Shown one piece after another: positions 24,778 through 39,526 of a DNA stretch of 64,000 nucleotides; positions within the stretch are counted from its first letter, which is position 1, and every line of letters starts with the position of its first letter. This stretch comes from Rhodobacterales bacterium HKCCE4037 (GTDB lineage Bacteria > Pseudomonadota > Alphaproteobacteria > Rhodobacterales > Rhodobacteraceae): NCBI GenBank assembly GCA_015689645.1, contig WVSM01000003.1, forward strand, positions 398,295 to 462,294. The letters are read 5' to 3'. The notes beneath the pieces were generated by a model. That model was not told the DNA's origin. It did no database searches and saw nothing but the letters and a program-made list of their open reading frames with translations. Both the position numbers and the translations under genes were made by a program.

Positions 24778-25755
24778 ATGAAACACGCGGAAACCGTGAC
24801 TTTCGGAACCTCGGGCCTGAACCGGGCGGCGGAGCTGCGCGGCAAGGGGGACGTTCTGAAGGCCGCGCTGACGGGTTCGGCGCGTGTGCTGCCGCTGTGG
24901 CGGGGCAAGCCGCTGGTCGAGGGGGACCCCAAGGACGGGGACGTCACGCTGGCGTTCCGGCCCGCCTCGGCCCCGGTTTTCGGGCGCGCGGCGGAGGCGC
25001 CGATCCTTTTGGGCTACGACGACGATGGCGAGACGCTTCTGTTCGCGCGCGATATCTCGGCCTGGACCCCGGTGGATGCGGACCAGGAGGGCGTGAACAG
25101 CTTCTTCGACGCCACGGTGCAGATGCACCCCTCGGAGAAAGAGGCGGGCTTTCGCGAATTGCGCGGGCTGATGAACCGGCTGAGCCGGCGCGAGGCGGAG
25201 CTGGCCGCCACGGCGCGCGCGATCCTGACGTGGCATTCCTCGCACGGGTTCTGCGCGAAATGCGGCGCGAAGACCGAGATGTCGATGGGCGGCTGGCAGC
25301 GCGATTGCGGCAAGTGCGGCGGCCATCATTTCCCGCGCACCGATCCGGTGGTCATCATGCTGATCACCCACGGCAACTCGGTCCTCGTGGGGCGCAGTCC
25401 GGGCTGGCCGGAGGGGATGTATTCGCTGCTGGCCGGGTTCGTGGAGCCGGGAGAGACCATCGAGGCCGCCGTGCGCCGCGAGGTGCGCGAGGAGGCGGGC
25501 GTGACGGTCGGCAAGGTCAGCTACCTGTCGAGCCAGCCCTGGCCCTTCCCGGCCTCGCTGATGTTCGGCTGCCGGGGCGAGGCGCTGTCGACCGAGATCG
25601 AGGTGGACCCGGTGGAGATCGAGGATGCGAAATGGGTGACCCGCAGCCAGATGCTGGAGGTCTTCGCGGGCAACGACCCGACGATGCTGCCCGCGCGCAA
25701 GGGCGCCATCGCTCATTTCCTGCTGCAACACTGGCTGGCCGATACGCTGGATTGA
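24778..25755 (+). CDS. nudC: NAD(+)/NADH pyrophosphatase (NudC-type Nudix hydrolase)
   Basis: A 325-residue protein. A zinc ribbon (CAKC...CGKC) precedes the Nudix box GFVEPGETIEAAVRREVREE, and the NudC-specific SQPWPFPASLM follows it. NudC cleaves NADH to NMNH and AMP and removes NAD caps from RNA. The frame opens at a GTG at 24751, but the ATG at 24778 is chosen because GAAGGAAAG lies about six bases before it. The next gene starts 76 bp downstream on the same strand. Confidence 0.92.
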   Translation: MKHAETVTFGTSGLNRAAELRGKGDVLKAALTGSARVLPLWRGKPLVEGDPKDGDVTLAFRPASAPVFGRAAEAPILLGYDDDGETLLFARDISAWTPVDADQEGVNSFFDATVQMHPSEKEAGFRELRGLMNRLSRREAELAATARAILTWHSSHGFCAKCGAKTEMSMGGWQRDCGKCGGHHFPRTDPVVIMLITHGNSVLVGRSPGWPEGMYSLLAGFVEPGETIEAAVRREVREEAGVTVGKVSYLSSQPWPFPASLMFGCRGEALSTEIEVDPVEIEDAKWVTRSQMLEVFAGNDPTMLPARKGAIAHFLLQHWLADTLD

Positions 25756-25831
25756 GCGCGTCTTTGTCTTGACGCCCGCCCCCTGCCCCCGGAAAACGAG
25801 GACCAGGGGCCGAGCAGGAGCGAAAAGAGCC

Positions 25832-26302
25832 ATGAAATTCAAGGTGTCAGAAGACGTTGACGCGCCGGTGGAGATCACCTGGGCGCGGTTCACGGACTTT
25901 AGCGGGATCGAGGCGGAAGCAAAGGGGCGGGGCGCTGACCTGTCGCGGGTCGGCAACTGGACCGAAGCCGCCGCCGGCCGCGGCTGGCGCGGGACCGTCA
26001 CGGTCCGGGGACGCTCCCGCCCCGTCGCCTCCGAAATCAGTGCGATGACCGCCCCCGAGCGGTGCGAGATCCAGACCCGCGTGGGCGGCATGGACGCCGT
26101 CTACGAGATGATCTTCCTCGCATTGCGCCCGGACATGACGCGGGTGCAGGTCGTGCTCGACATGTCGGCGAGCACCCTGTCGGCCCGGCTGGCTTTGCAG
26201 ACCCTGAAGCTGGCACGGGGGCGGGTGATGCAGCGGTTGCAGGGGTTGCTGGCGCGGCAAGGCAACTTGGCCGAGGACGATTACCGCCGGTCGCAGGGCT
26301 GA
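25832..26302 (+). CDS. SRPBCC (START/polyketide-cyclase fold) family protein
   Basis: A 156-residue protein starting MKFKVSEDVDAPVEITWARFTDF, the usual opening of SRPBCC proteins (small hydrophobic-ligand-binding folds). No catalytic motif is visible and the ligand is unknown. The ATG at 25832 has AGGAG about 12 bases upstream (GCAGGAGCGAAAAGAGCC), so translation should start here rather than at 25769. It is probably co-transcribed with nudC and ends just before two perfect palindromes. Confidence 0.7.
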   Translation: MKFKVSEDVDAPVEITWARFTDFSGIEAEAKGRGADLSRVGNWTEAAAGRGWRGTVTVRGRSRPVASEISAMTAPERCEIQTRVGGMDAVYEMIFLALRPDMTRVQVVLDMSASTLSARLALQTLKLARGRVMQRLQGLLARQGNLAEDDYRRSQG

Positions 26303-26313
26303 CCGGGGCGGGG

Positions 26314-26357
26314 ACGGGTTTTCGAAAACCCGTCAGGCCCGGTTTTCGAAAACCGGG
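26314..26357. repeat. Two tandem TTTTCGAAAA palindromes between convergent genes
   Basis: ACGGGTTTTCGAAAACCCGT (26314-26333) and CCCGGTTTTCGAAAACCGGG (26338-26357) are each perfect 20-bp palindromes separated by four bases. They share the core GGTTTTCGAAAACC and fill the 69-bp gap between the convergent SRPBCC and HupE-like genes. A bidirectional terminator or REP-like element is likely. A related hairpin is at 28691-28712. Confidence 0.8.
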
Positions 26358-26371
26358 ACGCGCGCGTTGGT

Positions 26372-26983
26372 TCAGGCCCCGCCGCCCCTCAGCGTGAAGG
26401 CGAGGATCAGCATCAGCATCGCGGCGATCCACGAGGCCGCGACGCGGACGGAAATGCGCATCCATTCGGCCTCCACCCGGTCGAGCGCCAGCCGCGAGAT
26501 CCCCGCCGCCAGCGCGACGGCGGCGTTGGCCCCGAAGATCAGCCCGAGGTGGATGAGCACCGGAAGCTCGAATAGCGCGTGGCCTTCAAGGCCAATCGAC
26601 AGGGTCAGCACACCCAGCAGAGCCGCTGCGGGCAGCGTCACCGCGGGCATGGGGCGGGGCAGAAGGGCTGCCAAAGCGCCGACCACGATGCCGGCCCCCA
26701 TCATCACCGGCAGGATCCATTCGCCCACGAACGGCGCAACGAAGATGCCCGCGACCTGCCCGCCGAGAAACCAGGGCCAGGCGCGCACCATCCCCTCGGG
26801 CTGCCAGAGGGTCAGCAGGAGGCCGAGGGCCAGGAGCGGCAGGAACACCGCCGGATAGGTCCCCACGACGCCCGCGCCCTCCACGAATTGCGCGTAGAGG
26901 TCGGCGCCGGATTCGAACGAATGCGCCGCCGCGCCGGAGGGCGCGGCGGCAAGCACCAGTGGAAGTAGGTGACGATGTTTCAC
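26372..26983 (-). CDS. Membrane protein next to HupE (function unknown)
   Basis: A 203-residue protein with a signal-like N-terminus (MKHRHLLPLVLAAAPSGAAAHS) and about five to six further hydrophobic segments. The export signal ending in AAAHSFESG resembles HupE/UreJ proteins, whose mature end begins with His, and the gene directly follows a true HupE homologue by 20 bp. The HPxxGxDH motif is absent, so it is at most a divergent relative or partner. No ligand residues can be named. Confidence 0.45.
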   Translation of the reverse strand: MKHRHLLPLVLAAAPSGAAAHSFESGADLYAQFVEGAGVVGTYPAVFLPLLALGLLLTLWQPEGMVRAWPWFLGGQVAGIFVAPFVGEWILPVMMGAGIVVGALAALLPRPMPAVTLPAAALLGVLTLSIGLEGHALFELPVLIHLGLIFGANAAVALAAGISRLALDRVEAEWMRISVRVAASWIAAMLMLILAFTLRGGGA

Positions 26984-27003
26984 GCGTTTTTCGCGGGCGG
27001 TGC

Positions 27004-27597
27004 TCAGGCGAGGCCGAACAGGAATGCCGCACCGACCAGCGCGATGACGCCGCCGATGCCGCGCGCGGCCCAGATGCCGACGGAACTGCGCGTCAGCAGG
27101 CCGAGCGCGATACCGACGACATGCAGCAGGCCGGTGCCGATCACGAAGCCGACGGCGTAGCCATAGGCGCTGAACTGTTCGGGAAGCTCGCCGCCATGGG
27201 CGTGGCCGTGGAAGATCGCGAAGATGCCGACAAGGACGGCGGCGACCCAGAGCGGGGCCTTGACCGCGAAGGCGATGAGCAGGCCGAGGATGACGCCCGA
27301 AAGCGCGATGCCCGTCTCGACCGCCGGCAGCGGCACGCCCATGACGCCGAGTGCCCCGCCGAAGGCCATGACCAGCGGGAAGACGACCGGAAGGATCCAG
27401 ATTGCGGGCCGCCCGAGGAACGCGCCCCAGAGGCCGACGGCCACCATGGCGACGACGTGGTCCCAGCCGAGGATCGGGTGCCAGAAGCCGGAGGCGAATC
27501 CGGTGTTGATCCCCTCGCCGGTATGGGCCGAGGCGGCGCTGGCGAGCAGCAGGAGCGGCAGGACGGCGAGGAAGCGGTGGAGGGGCTGGCGGGTCAT
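27004..27597 (-). CDS. HupE/UreJ family membrane protein (probable metal permease)
   Basis: A 197-residue protein with a signal peptide (ending AASAHTGEG), about six hydrophobic segments and the family motif HPILGWDHVVAM, followed later by HGHAHGGELP. HupE and UreJ proteins are thought to move nickel for hydrogenase or urease. Neither enzyme is encoded in this window, so nickel is only one possibility; cobalt or another divalent metal fits as well. First of a two-gene unit with the membrane protein downstream. Confidence 0.8.
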   Translation of the reverse strand: MTRQPLHRFLAVLPLLLLASAASAHTGEGINTGFASGFWHPILGWDHVVAMVAVGLWGAFLGRPAIWILPVVFPLVMAFGGALGVMGVPLPAVETGIALSGVILGLLIAFAVKAPLWVAAVLVGIFAIFHGHAHGGELPEQFSAYGYAVGFVIGTGLLHVVGIALGLLTRSSVGIWAARGIGGVIALVGAAFLFGLA

Positions 27598-27680
27598 GAG
27601 CGGGGTATCCCTGTGAAATGCGTTGGAGCGAGGGTAGTGGAGGGCGTCACGGCGTCAACCCGATAGCGCGATCGTGTGCG

Positions 27681-28622
27681 TCAGGGCTGTGGCGTGTTCG
27701 CCTTGCGCGCGTTGCGTTCGAGGCCGAGTTGGCGTTCGCGCCAGATGATCGCGATGCCCGCCGCCACGATCAGGGCCGCCCCCATGAGCATGGTCGGCGT
27801 CGGAACCTCTGAAAAGACGAAGTAGCCGACGGCGATGGCCAGCAGCATCGAGGCATATTCGAAGGGCGCGATCAGCGAGGCATCGGCGAAGCGGTAGGAG
27901 GAGGTCAGCAGGATCTGTCCCACGCCACCGGCGAGCCCCGCCCCGATCAGAAGCGCCCACTCCGTCGGCGTCGGCCAGGCCCAGCCCCAAGGCAGGGTCA
28001 GCAGGCTGAGCAGGCTGGCGGTGACCGAGAAGTAGAAGACGATGGCCGCCGTCCGCTCAGTATGGACGAGCTTGCGGACGAAGACCTGCGCCAGCGCCGC
28101 GCAGACCGCGCCCATCAGGACGAGCACCGCGCCCAGCGCCTGCCCGGTATCCGCTGTGGCGGGATCGAGCGCAAGGCGCGGCGACAGCACGATCAGCACG
28201 CCGCCCATGCCCAGCGCCACCATCGAGAGGCGAAACAGGCGCACCTCCTCGTTCAGGAACATCGCGGCGAAGACGACGACGAGGATCGGCGCGGCATAGC
28301 CGATGGCCGTCACCTCCGGCAGCGGCAGGAGGCCGAGGCCGGCGAAGCCGAGCCCCATGGCGGAGGTGCCCACCAGCCCGCGCCAGATGTGGCCCATGGG
28401 GTTCCGCGTCTCGAGCCCGTGGGCGAGGTCGTGCTGCATGACGAGCCACACGAGGATCACCGGGATCGCGAAGAAGGAGCGGAAGAACACCGCCTGCCCC
28501 GGCGGGATCGACCCGGCGGAGGCCTTGATGAGCGAGGCCATGAAGACGAAGACGCAGACCGAGGCGACCTTCAGCGCGATGCCACGGAGAGGATGCTGGA
28601 CGGGGGCGGGTGCGTCGGCCAT
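27681..28622 (-). CDS. EamA/DMT-superfamily transporter
   Basis: A 313-residue protein with about ten membrane helices arranged as two EamA repeats (roughly residues 10-145 and 160-295). Residues such as FFRSFFAIP in the first half and SYRFADASLIAPFEY in the second are typical of the drug/metabolite exporter group found in Rhodobacteraceae. Substrate unknown. The 168-bp gap upstream holds hairpins and a dispersed repeat rather than an obvious promoter. Confidence 0.85.
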   Translation of the reverse strand: MADAPAPVQHPLRGIALKVASVCVFVFMASLIKASAGSIPPGQAVFFRSFFAIPVILVWLVMQHDLAHGLETRNPMGHIWRGLVGTSAMGLGFAGLGLLPLPEVTAIGYAAPILVVVFAAMFLNEEVRLFRLSMVALGMGGVLIVLSPRLALDPATADTGQALGAVLVLMGAVCAALAQVFVRKLVHTERTAAIVFYFSVTASLLSLLTLPWGWAWPTPTEWALLIGAGLAGGVGQILLTSSYRFADASLIAPFEYASMLLAIAVGYFVFSEVPTPTMLMGAALIVAAGIAIIWRERQLGLERNARKANTPQP

Positions 28623-28690
28623 GGGGAATGGCTACGCCCGGGCCGCCGGGGCGGCAAGGGGGATTGCGCCGGCTGCGCCGTCGCCGGGTG

Positions 28691-28774
28691 CAAATTTTCA
28701 TGCGAAAATTTGAGTGGGGGCCAGCCCCCGTCGCCAAAGGCGACTCCCCCGGAGGTTTTTCTGGCAAGATGAAA
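28691..28774 (+). repeat. Hairpin array and dispersed terminator-like repeat (copy 1)
   Basis: Three perfect hairpins in series: CAAATTTTC-ATGC-GAAAATTTG (28691-28712), GGGGG-CCAG-CCCCC (28716-28729) and GTCGCC-AAA-GGCGAC (28730-28744). They are followed by TCCCCCGGAGGTTTTT and GGCAAGATGAAA. The last 60 bp closely resemble the minus strand at 49318-49386. It lies between glgP and the DMT gene, both on the minus strand, so it may end the glycogen transcript. Confidence 0.75.
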
Positions 28775-28790
28775 GACGCAGGCCCGCGCG

Positions 28791-31184
<2,394 letters not shown>

Positions 31185-31200
31185 TGCCTTCGTTCCGTTC

Positions 31201-33090
31201 TCAGGTCAGCCAGACCCGACCGTAGGGCGGAAGGGCGAAGCGTCTGTTCCGTGTTTCGATCGGCGCGTCGGACAGCTGGTCGTACAGCTCCACCACGCCG
31301 TTGGCTTTCAGCCAATCTTCCGAAAGCTCCTGCCATTCTTCGGAGAAATTGAAAAGACACAGAAGCGTTCCGGCCGGCGCGAGGCGCTGGAAGGCGAAGA
31401 CGGCGCGGCCCGGTGCGTTGAGCACGCGGATCGGGTGGATGCCGTGGATCGCATGGACGGCCTTGCGGCGCGCGTAGATATGGCGCGTTCCGGCGAGGAC
31501 GCGGCCAGCGGGCGTGTCCGGGTCGGACTGCGTTGAGGCCCAATCCATCACGGGGCGGTGAATCCAGCGGCTGTCGTGGGCGTGTTCGGGGTCGTCGGTG
31601 TAGCCGTAATCGTTGGTCATGGCGATCTCGTCGCCCATGTAGATCAGCGGGATGCCCCCGAAGGACGCGATCAGCGCGTTGCCCATCAGGATGCGGTTGA
31701 TGGCGTCATCCAGCATTTCGGGGTTGGAGAGTTCCTGCGCCTTCTGGACGCCCGCGAGCGAGGCGAAGGTGCCGGAGATGCGCTTGTCCCCCGTCTCTTC
31801 GTTGACCTGGAACAGCGCGCCGCGCGCGAAGGTGCCGGGGAAGCTGCCTTCGTAGAAGTCCGACAGGAAAGCGCGGTGGTCGTAGCCGGAGAAGCCCAGC
31901 GCACCGGCATCCTCGTCGGTCACGGCCCAGCCGATATCGTCGTGGCAGCGGATGTAGGTGGCGTAGGTGGCGTTGGTCAGGTGTTCGGGGAAATGGGTGC
32001 GAAGGACATGGGTCATCAGGCCGGTGTCGCGGGTGGCCAGCGCCGACCAGAACTGCACCATGAGGTTGTTGTGATAGGCGAGGTTGCCCTCGCGCCCGTC
32101 ATGTTCGCCGCGCCCGAAATAGGTGAGCATCTCGGCGGGGCCGACGATGGCCTCTTCCAGGTGCAGGGCAGAGGCGGCGACGATGCGGGTCACGGCGCGG
32201 AGTGCGCGCAGGATCATGTGCACCTCGGGTTCCGACTGGCAGCGGGTGCCCATGCGTTTCCACATGAAGGCCACGGCATCGAGGCGGAGGACGTTCACGC
32301 CCTTGTTCACGAGAAACATCATGATGCGGGCGATCTCGAGGAAGACCTGCGGGTTGGCCCAGTTCAGGTCCCACTGGTGTTCGTTGAAGGTGGTCCAGAC
32401 CCATTTGCCGATGTCGTCGTAGTAGGTGAAGGAGCCGGGGGCATCGTCGGGGAAGATCTCGACCAGGTGTTCCTCGTAGGCCCTGGGCAGGGTGTCATCG
32501 TCGAACATCAGGTAGTAGTCGCGATAGGCCGGGTCGCCCTTGCGGGCGCGTTTGGCCCAGTCATGCTCCTTCGCGGTGTGGTTCAGGACGAGATCGACGC
32601 AGAGGGTCATGCCACGCTCGCGCAGCGCCGAGGCGAGGCGTTCGAGGTCGGCCATGGTGCCGTAGGCCGGATTGACGGCGCGGTAATCCATCACCGAATA
32701 GCCGCCGTCGTTGTTGCCGGGGCGCGGCTTCAGGCAGGGCATCAGGTGGACATAGGTGACGCCGAGGCTTTCGAGGTAGTCGAGCTTGTCGTGCACGGCG
32801 TTCAGATCACCGGCGAAGCGGTCGATGTAGAAGACGTATCCGACCATCTCGGGCGACTGGAACCAGTCGGGTTGCAGGTCGCGCTTGAGGTCGAGTTCCT
32901 TCAGCGCGGCGGGCCGCGCCTTCCACGCCTTCTGCATCTCGGCCAGAAGGGCGTCGCGCATTGCCGGGTAGGCCGGGTGGTCGCCGTAGAGGCGGTCGAG
33001 CATGGGCCAGAGGTCGGGGGCGGAGCGTTCCAGCCGCATGTCGAACATGCGACGCCCGCTGCTGGCTTCTCCGATGATCCGTTCCGCCAT
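31201..33090 (-). CDS. ams: Amylosucrase
   Basis: A 629-residue GH13 enzyme matching the amylosucrase group. It has the FYIDRFAGDLN and LHLMP-like strand, NDGGYSVMDYR (the Asp that helps form the closed sucrose pocket), the nucleophile in NVLRLDAVAF, the acid/base Glu in LEEAIVG, the third Asp in RCHDDIGW, and DSRWIHRP near the C-terminal domain. Amylosucrase transfers glucose from sucrose onto alpha-1,4-glucan, releasing fructose, without nucleotide sugars. No signal peptide is visible, so it acts inside the cell. It lies between pgm (3 bp) and glgP (16 bp). Trehalose synthase and sucrose phosphorylase fit the motifs less well. Confidence 0.88.
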   Translation of the reverse strand: MAERIIGEASSGRRMFDMRLERSAPDLWPMLDRLYGDHPAYPAMRDALLAEMQKAWKARPAALKELDLKRDLQPDWFQSPEMVGYVFYIDRFAGDLNAVHDKLDYLESLGVTYVHLMPCLKPRPGNNDGGYSVMDYRAVNPAYGTMADLERLASALRERGMTLCVDLVLNHTAKEHDWAKRARKGDPAYRDYYLMFDDDTLPRAYEEHLVEIFPDDAPGSFTYYDDIGKWVWTTFNEHQWDLNWANPQVFLEIARIMMFLVNKGVNVLRLDAVAFMWKRMGTRCQSEPEVHMILRALRAVTRIVAASALHLEEAIVGPAEMLTYFGRGEHDGREGNLAYHNNLMVQFWSALATRDTGLMTHVLRTHFPEHLTNATYATYIRCHDDIGWAVTDEDAGALGFSGYDHRAFLSDFYEGSFPGTFARGALFQVNEETGDKRISGTFASLAGVQKAQELSNPEMLDDAINRILMGNALIASFGGIPLIYMGDEIAMTNDYGYTDDPEHAHDSRWIHRPVMDWASTQSDPDTPAGRVLAGTRHIYARRKAVHAIHGIHPIRVLNAPGRAVFAFQRLAPAGTLLCLFNFSEEWQELSEDWLKANGVVELYDQLSDAPIETRNRRFALPPYGRVWLT

Positions 33091-33093
33091 GGC

Positions 33094-36825
<3,732 letters not shown>

Positions 36826-36829
<4 letters not shown>

Positions 36830-38247
36830 GTCGTGAGGTCGGTATAGATCGCGTGATATTCGGCGGCGGAGGTGTCCCAGCCGACCGGTTGTTTCATGGC
36901 ATTACGCTGCATCTTCTTCCAGGTCGGGGCGTCTGCATAGAGGGCGCAGAGCGTGGTGAAGGCATCGGACAGTGCCTGCGCCGTCACGGGATGGAACTGC
37001 ACGCCGGTGGCGGCGCCAGCCGTCAGCGCGGCGGGCGAGGCGTTGATGACCGTATCGGCCAGCCCGCCGGTCAGCGCGACCAGCGGCAGGGTGCCGTAGC
37101 GCAACCCGTAGAGCTGGGTCAGGCCGCAGGGTTCGAACCGCGAGGGCACGAGGATGGCATCGCCGCCCGCGATCAGCTGGTGCGACAGCGCCTCGTCATA
37201 GCCGATCTTCACGGCGAGGTTCGGGTGCCGTTCGGCGGCCTCGGCCAGCGCCACCTCCAGATGTGGCGCGCCGGAACCCAGAAGCGCCAGCTGCCCGCCG
37301 TTGTCGAGCAGCGCGGGCAGGGCCTGAAGCAGGAGGTCGATGCCTTTCTGCTCGGTCAGGCGGGAGACGAGGACGCAGAGCGGGCCATCGGATTTGCCGA
37401 GGCCGAAGGTCTTTTGCAGGGCGCGCTTGTTGGAGGCCTTTCCGGCGGGGGCCTTGTAGGGCGTGATCTCCGGGTCGGTTTCGGGGTTCCAGAGGTCCGT
37501 GTCGATGCCGTTCACGATGCCTGTCAGGTCGGCCTTCCTGGCGCGGAGGATGCCGTCCATGCCGATGCCGAACTCGGGCGTCAGAAGCTCCCTCGCGTAG
37601 GTTTGCGAGACGGTGGTGATGCGATCCGCCCCGGCGAGCGCGGCCTTGAGGGCGGAGATCTGGCCCCAGAATTCGAAATGATCGGCGTTGAAGCGGGACG
37701 CGTCAAGGCGGAGGGAATGCAGCCGGTCCGCGCCGGTGTTGCCGTGGAAGGCGATGTTGTGGATCGTGAAGACGAAGGGCGTCTGCACGCCCCAGCCGTG
37801 CAGGTATTCCGGCGTCAGGCCAGCCTGCCAGTCATGGCCGTGCACGATATCCGGCGTCCAGCCCCCTGCCCCGTCCTTGGCGATCAGCGCGCCGATGTAG
37901 GACAACGCCGCGAAACGTTCGGGATTGTCAGGCCAGTCGTGGCCCGCCGCGTCGCCGTAGATCCCGCCCTCGCGGTCATAGAGATGCGGCGCGTCGAGGA
38001 TCAGCAGGTCGAGGCCATGGGCTTCGGCCGCGCGCAGCGTCGCCTTGCCGCCGAAGAGGTCGCGGTAGGTGTCCACGGCCTTGGTTTTCGGGAGCTTTCC
38101 CATGATCGCCCGGTAGCCGGGCAGCAGCACCCGCATGTGGTCGCCATGGGCCTTCAGCGCGGCGGGCAGCGCCCCCGCCACGTCGGCCAGCCCGCCGGTC
38201 TTGATGAGCGGCGCGCACTCCGACACGACCGACAGGATTTGCGTCAT
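36826..38247 (-). CDS. glgA: Glycogen synthase
   Basis: A 473-residue GT5 enzyme. The ADP-glucose-binding KTGGLADV is at residues 16-23, and the C-terminal Rossmann domain contains [20 protein letters not shown] with the conserved Glu. It adds glucose from ADP-glucose to glycogen. The frame extends to 38625 inside glgC, but the ATG at 38247 overlaps the glgC stop (ATGA) and gives the canonical [14 protein letters not shown] start. Confidence 0.95.
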
Positions 38248-39503
38248 TGGGCGGCGGCCCTCTTGTCGAGCATGTCCTGCGTGATGAGCGTGGTGCCCCT
38301 GTCGGTCACCCGGAACCACTGTGCGTCTTCCGTCGGATCCTCGCCCACGACAAGGCCCTCGGGGATCACGACGCCCTTGTCGACCACCACCTGCCTGAGC
38401 CGGGCGGAGCGGTGCACCACCACCTGCGGCAGAAGGACGGCGTGGTCGAGCACGGCGTAGGAATTGGTGTGCACGTTGGTGAAGAGCACCGAGTTGCGCA
38501 CCTCCGTGCCGGAGATGATGCACCCGCCCGACACCATGGAGGAGATCGCCATCCCGCGACGGTCGCGTTCGTCGTGGATGAATTTCGCGGGCGGCGTGGC
38601 CTCGTTGTAGGTCCAGATCGGCCAATTGCGATCCCAGAGGTCCAGTTCGGGCGTGAAGTTCGTCAGGTCGATATGGGCCTGCCAGAAGGCATCGACGGTG
38701 CCCACGTCCTTCCAGTAGGCGGGCGCGCCTTCGGGCCGGACGCAGCTTTCGTCGAAGCGATGCGCCATGGCCTTGCCGTTCTTCACGATGTCGGGGATCA
38801 GGTCGTTGCCGAAATCGTTGGAGCTGTCGGGATTGGCGTCGTCGCGCAAGAGCAGGTCGCGCAGGAATTTCCAGTCGAAGACGTAGATGCCCATCGAGGC
38901 GAGGGCGACGTCGGGGTCGTCGGGCGTGCCCGGCGGATCGGCCGGCTTTTCGAGAAACGAGGTGATCTGGCCGCTCTTGTCGGTGGCCATGACGCCGAAG
39001 GCCGTCGCCTCCATCCGGGGGACGGTCAGGCAGCCCACGGTGACGTCTGCCTTGTTCTCCACATGCTGGCGCAGCATGATCTCGTAATCCATCTTGTAGA
39101 TGTGATCGCCCGCAAGGATGACGACGTAATCCACGCCGTAGCTGTCGACGATGTCGATGTTCTGGGTCACCGCGTCGGCGGTGCCCTTGTACCAGCTTTC
39201 GGTATTGCCGCGCTGCGAGGCGGGCAGAACGTCGATGAATTCCTGCCGTTCGGCGCCGAGGAAGTTCCAGCCGCGCTGGACGTGGCGGATGAGCGAATGC
39301 GCCTTGTATTGCGTGGCCACCGCCATCTTGCGGATGCCGGAATTCATCGCGTTCGAGAGCGCGAAGTCGATGATGCGGGCCTTGCCGCCGAAGGGCACGG
39401 CGGGCTTCACGCGCCGGTCGGTCAGCTCTTTCAGGCGACTGCCGCGCCCCCCGGCCAGAACGAACACCATCGTGCGCTGGGTCAGTCGTTTCGTGAGTGC
39501 CAT
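38244..39503 (-). CDS. glgC: Glucose-1-phosphate adenylyltransferase (ADP-glucose pyrophosphorylase)
   Basis: A 419-residue nucleotidyltransferase. Signature regions are [34 protein letters not shown] at the N-terminus, WYKGTADAV, and the C-terminal left-handed helix repeats ([15 protein letters not shown]). It makes ADP-glucose, the committed and normally allosterically controlled step of glycogen synthesis. Second gene of the operon, 23 bases after glgB. Confidence 0.96.
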   Translation of the reverse strand: MALTKRLTQRTMVFVLAGGRGSRLKELTDRRVKPAVPFGGKARIIDFALSNAMNSGIRKMAVATQYKAHSLIRHVQRGWNFLGAERQEFIDVLPASQRGNTESWYKGTADAVTQNIDIVDSYGVDYVVILAGDHIYKMDYEIMLRQHVENKADVTVGCLTVPRMEATAFGVMATDKSGQITSFLEKPADPPGTPDDPDVALASMGIYVFDWKFLRDLLLRDDANPDSSNDFGNDLIPDIVKNGKAMAHRFDESCVRPEGAPAYWKDVGTVDAFWQAHIDLTNFTPELDLWDRNWPIWTYNEATPPAKFIHDERDRRGMAISSMVSGGCIISGTEVRNSVLFTNVHTNSYAVLDHAVLLPQVVVHRSARLRQVVVDKGVVIPEGLVVGEDPTEDAQWFRVTDRGTTLITQDMLDKRAAAQ

Positions 39504-39526
39504 GTGCTGTCTATCCCTCCCTGAGA

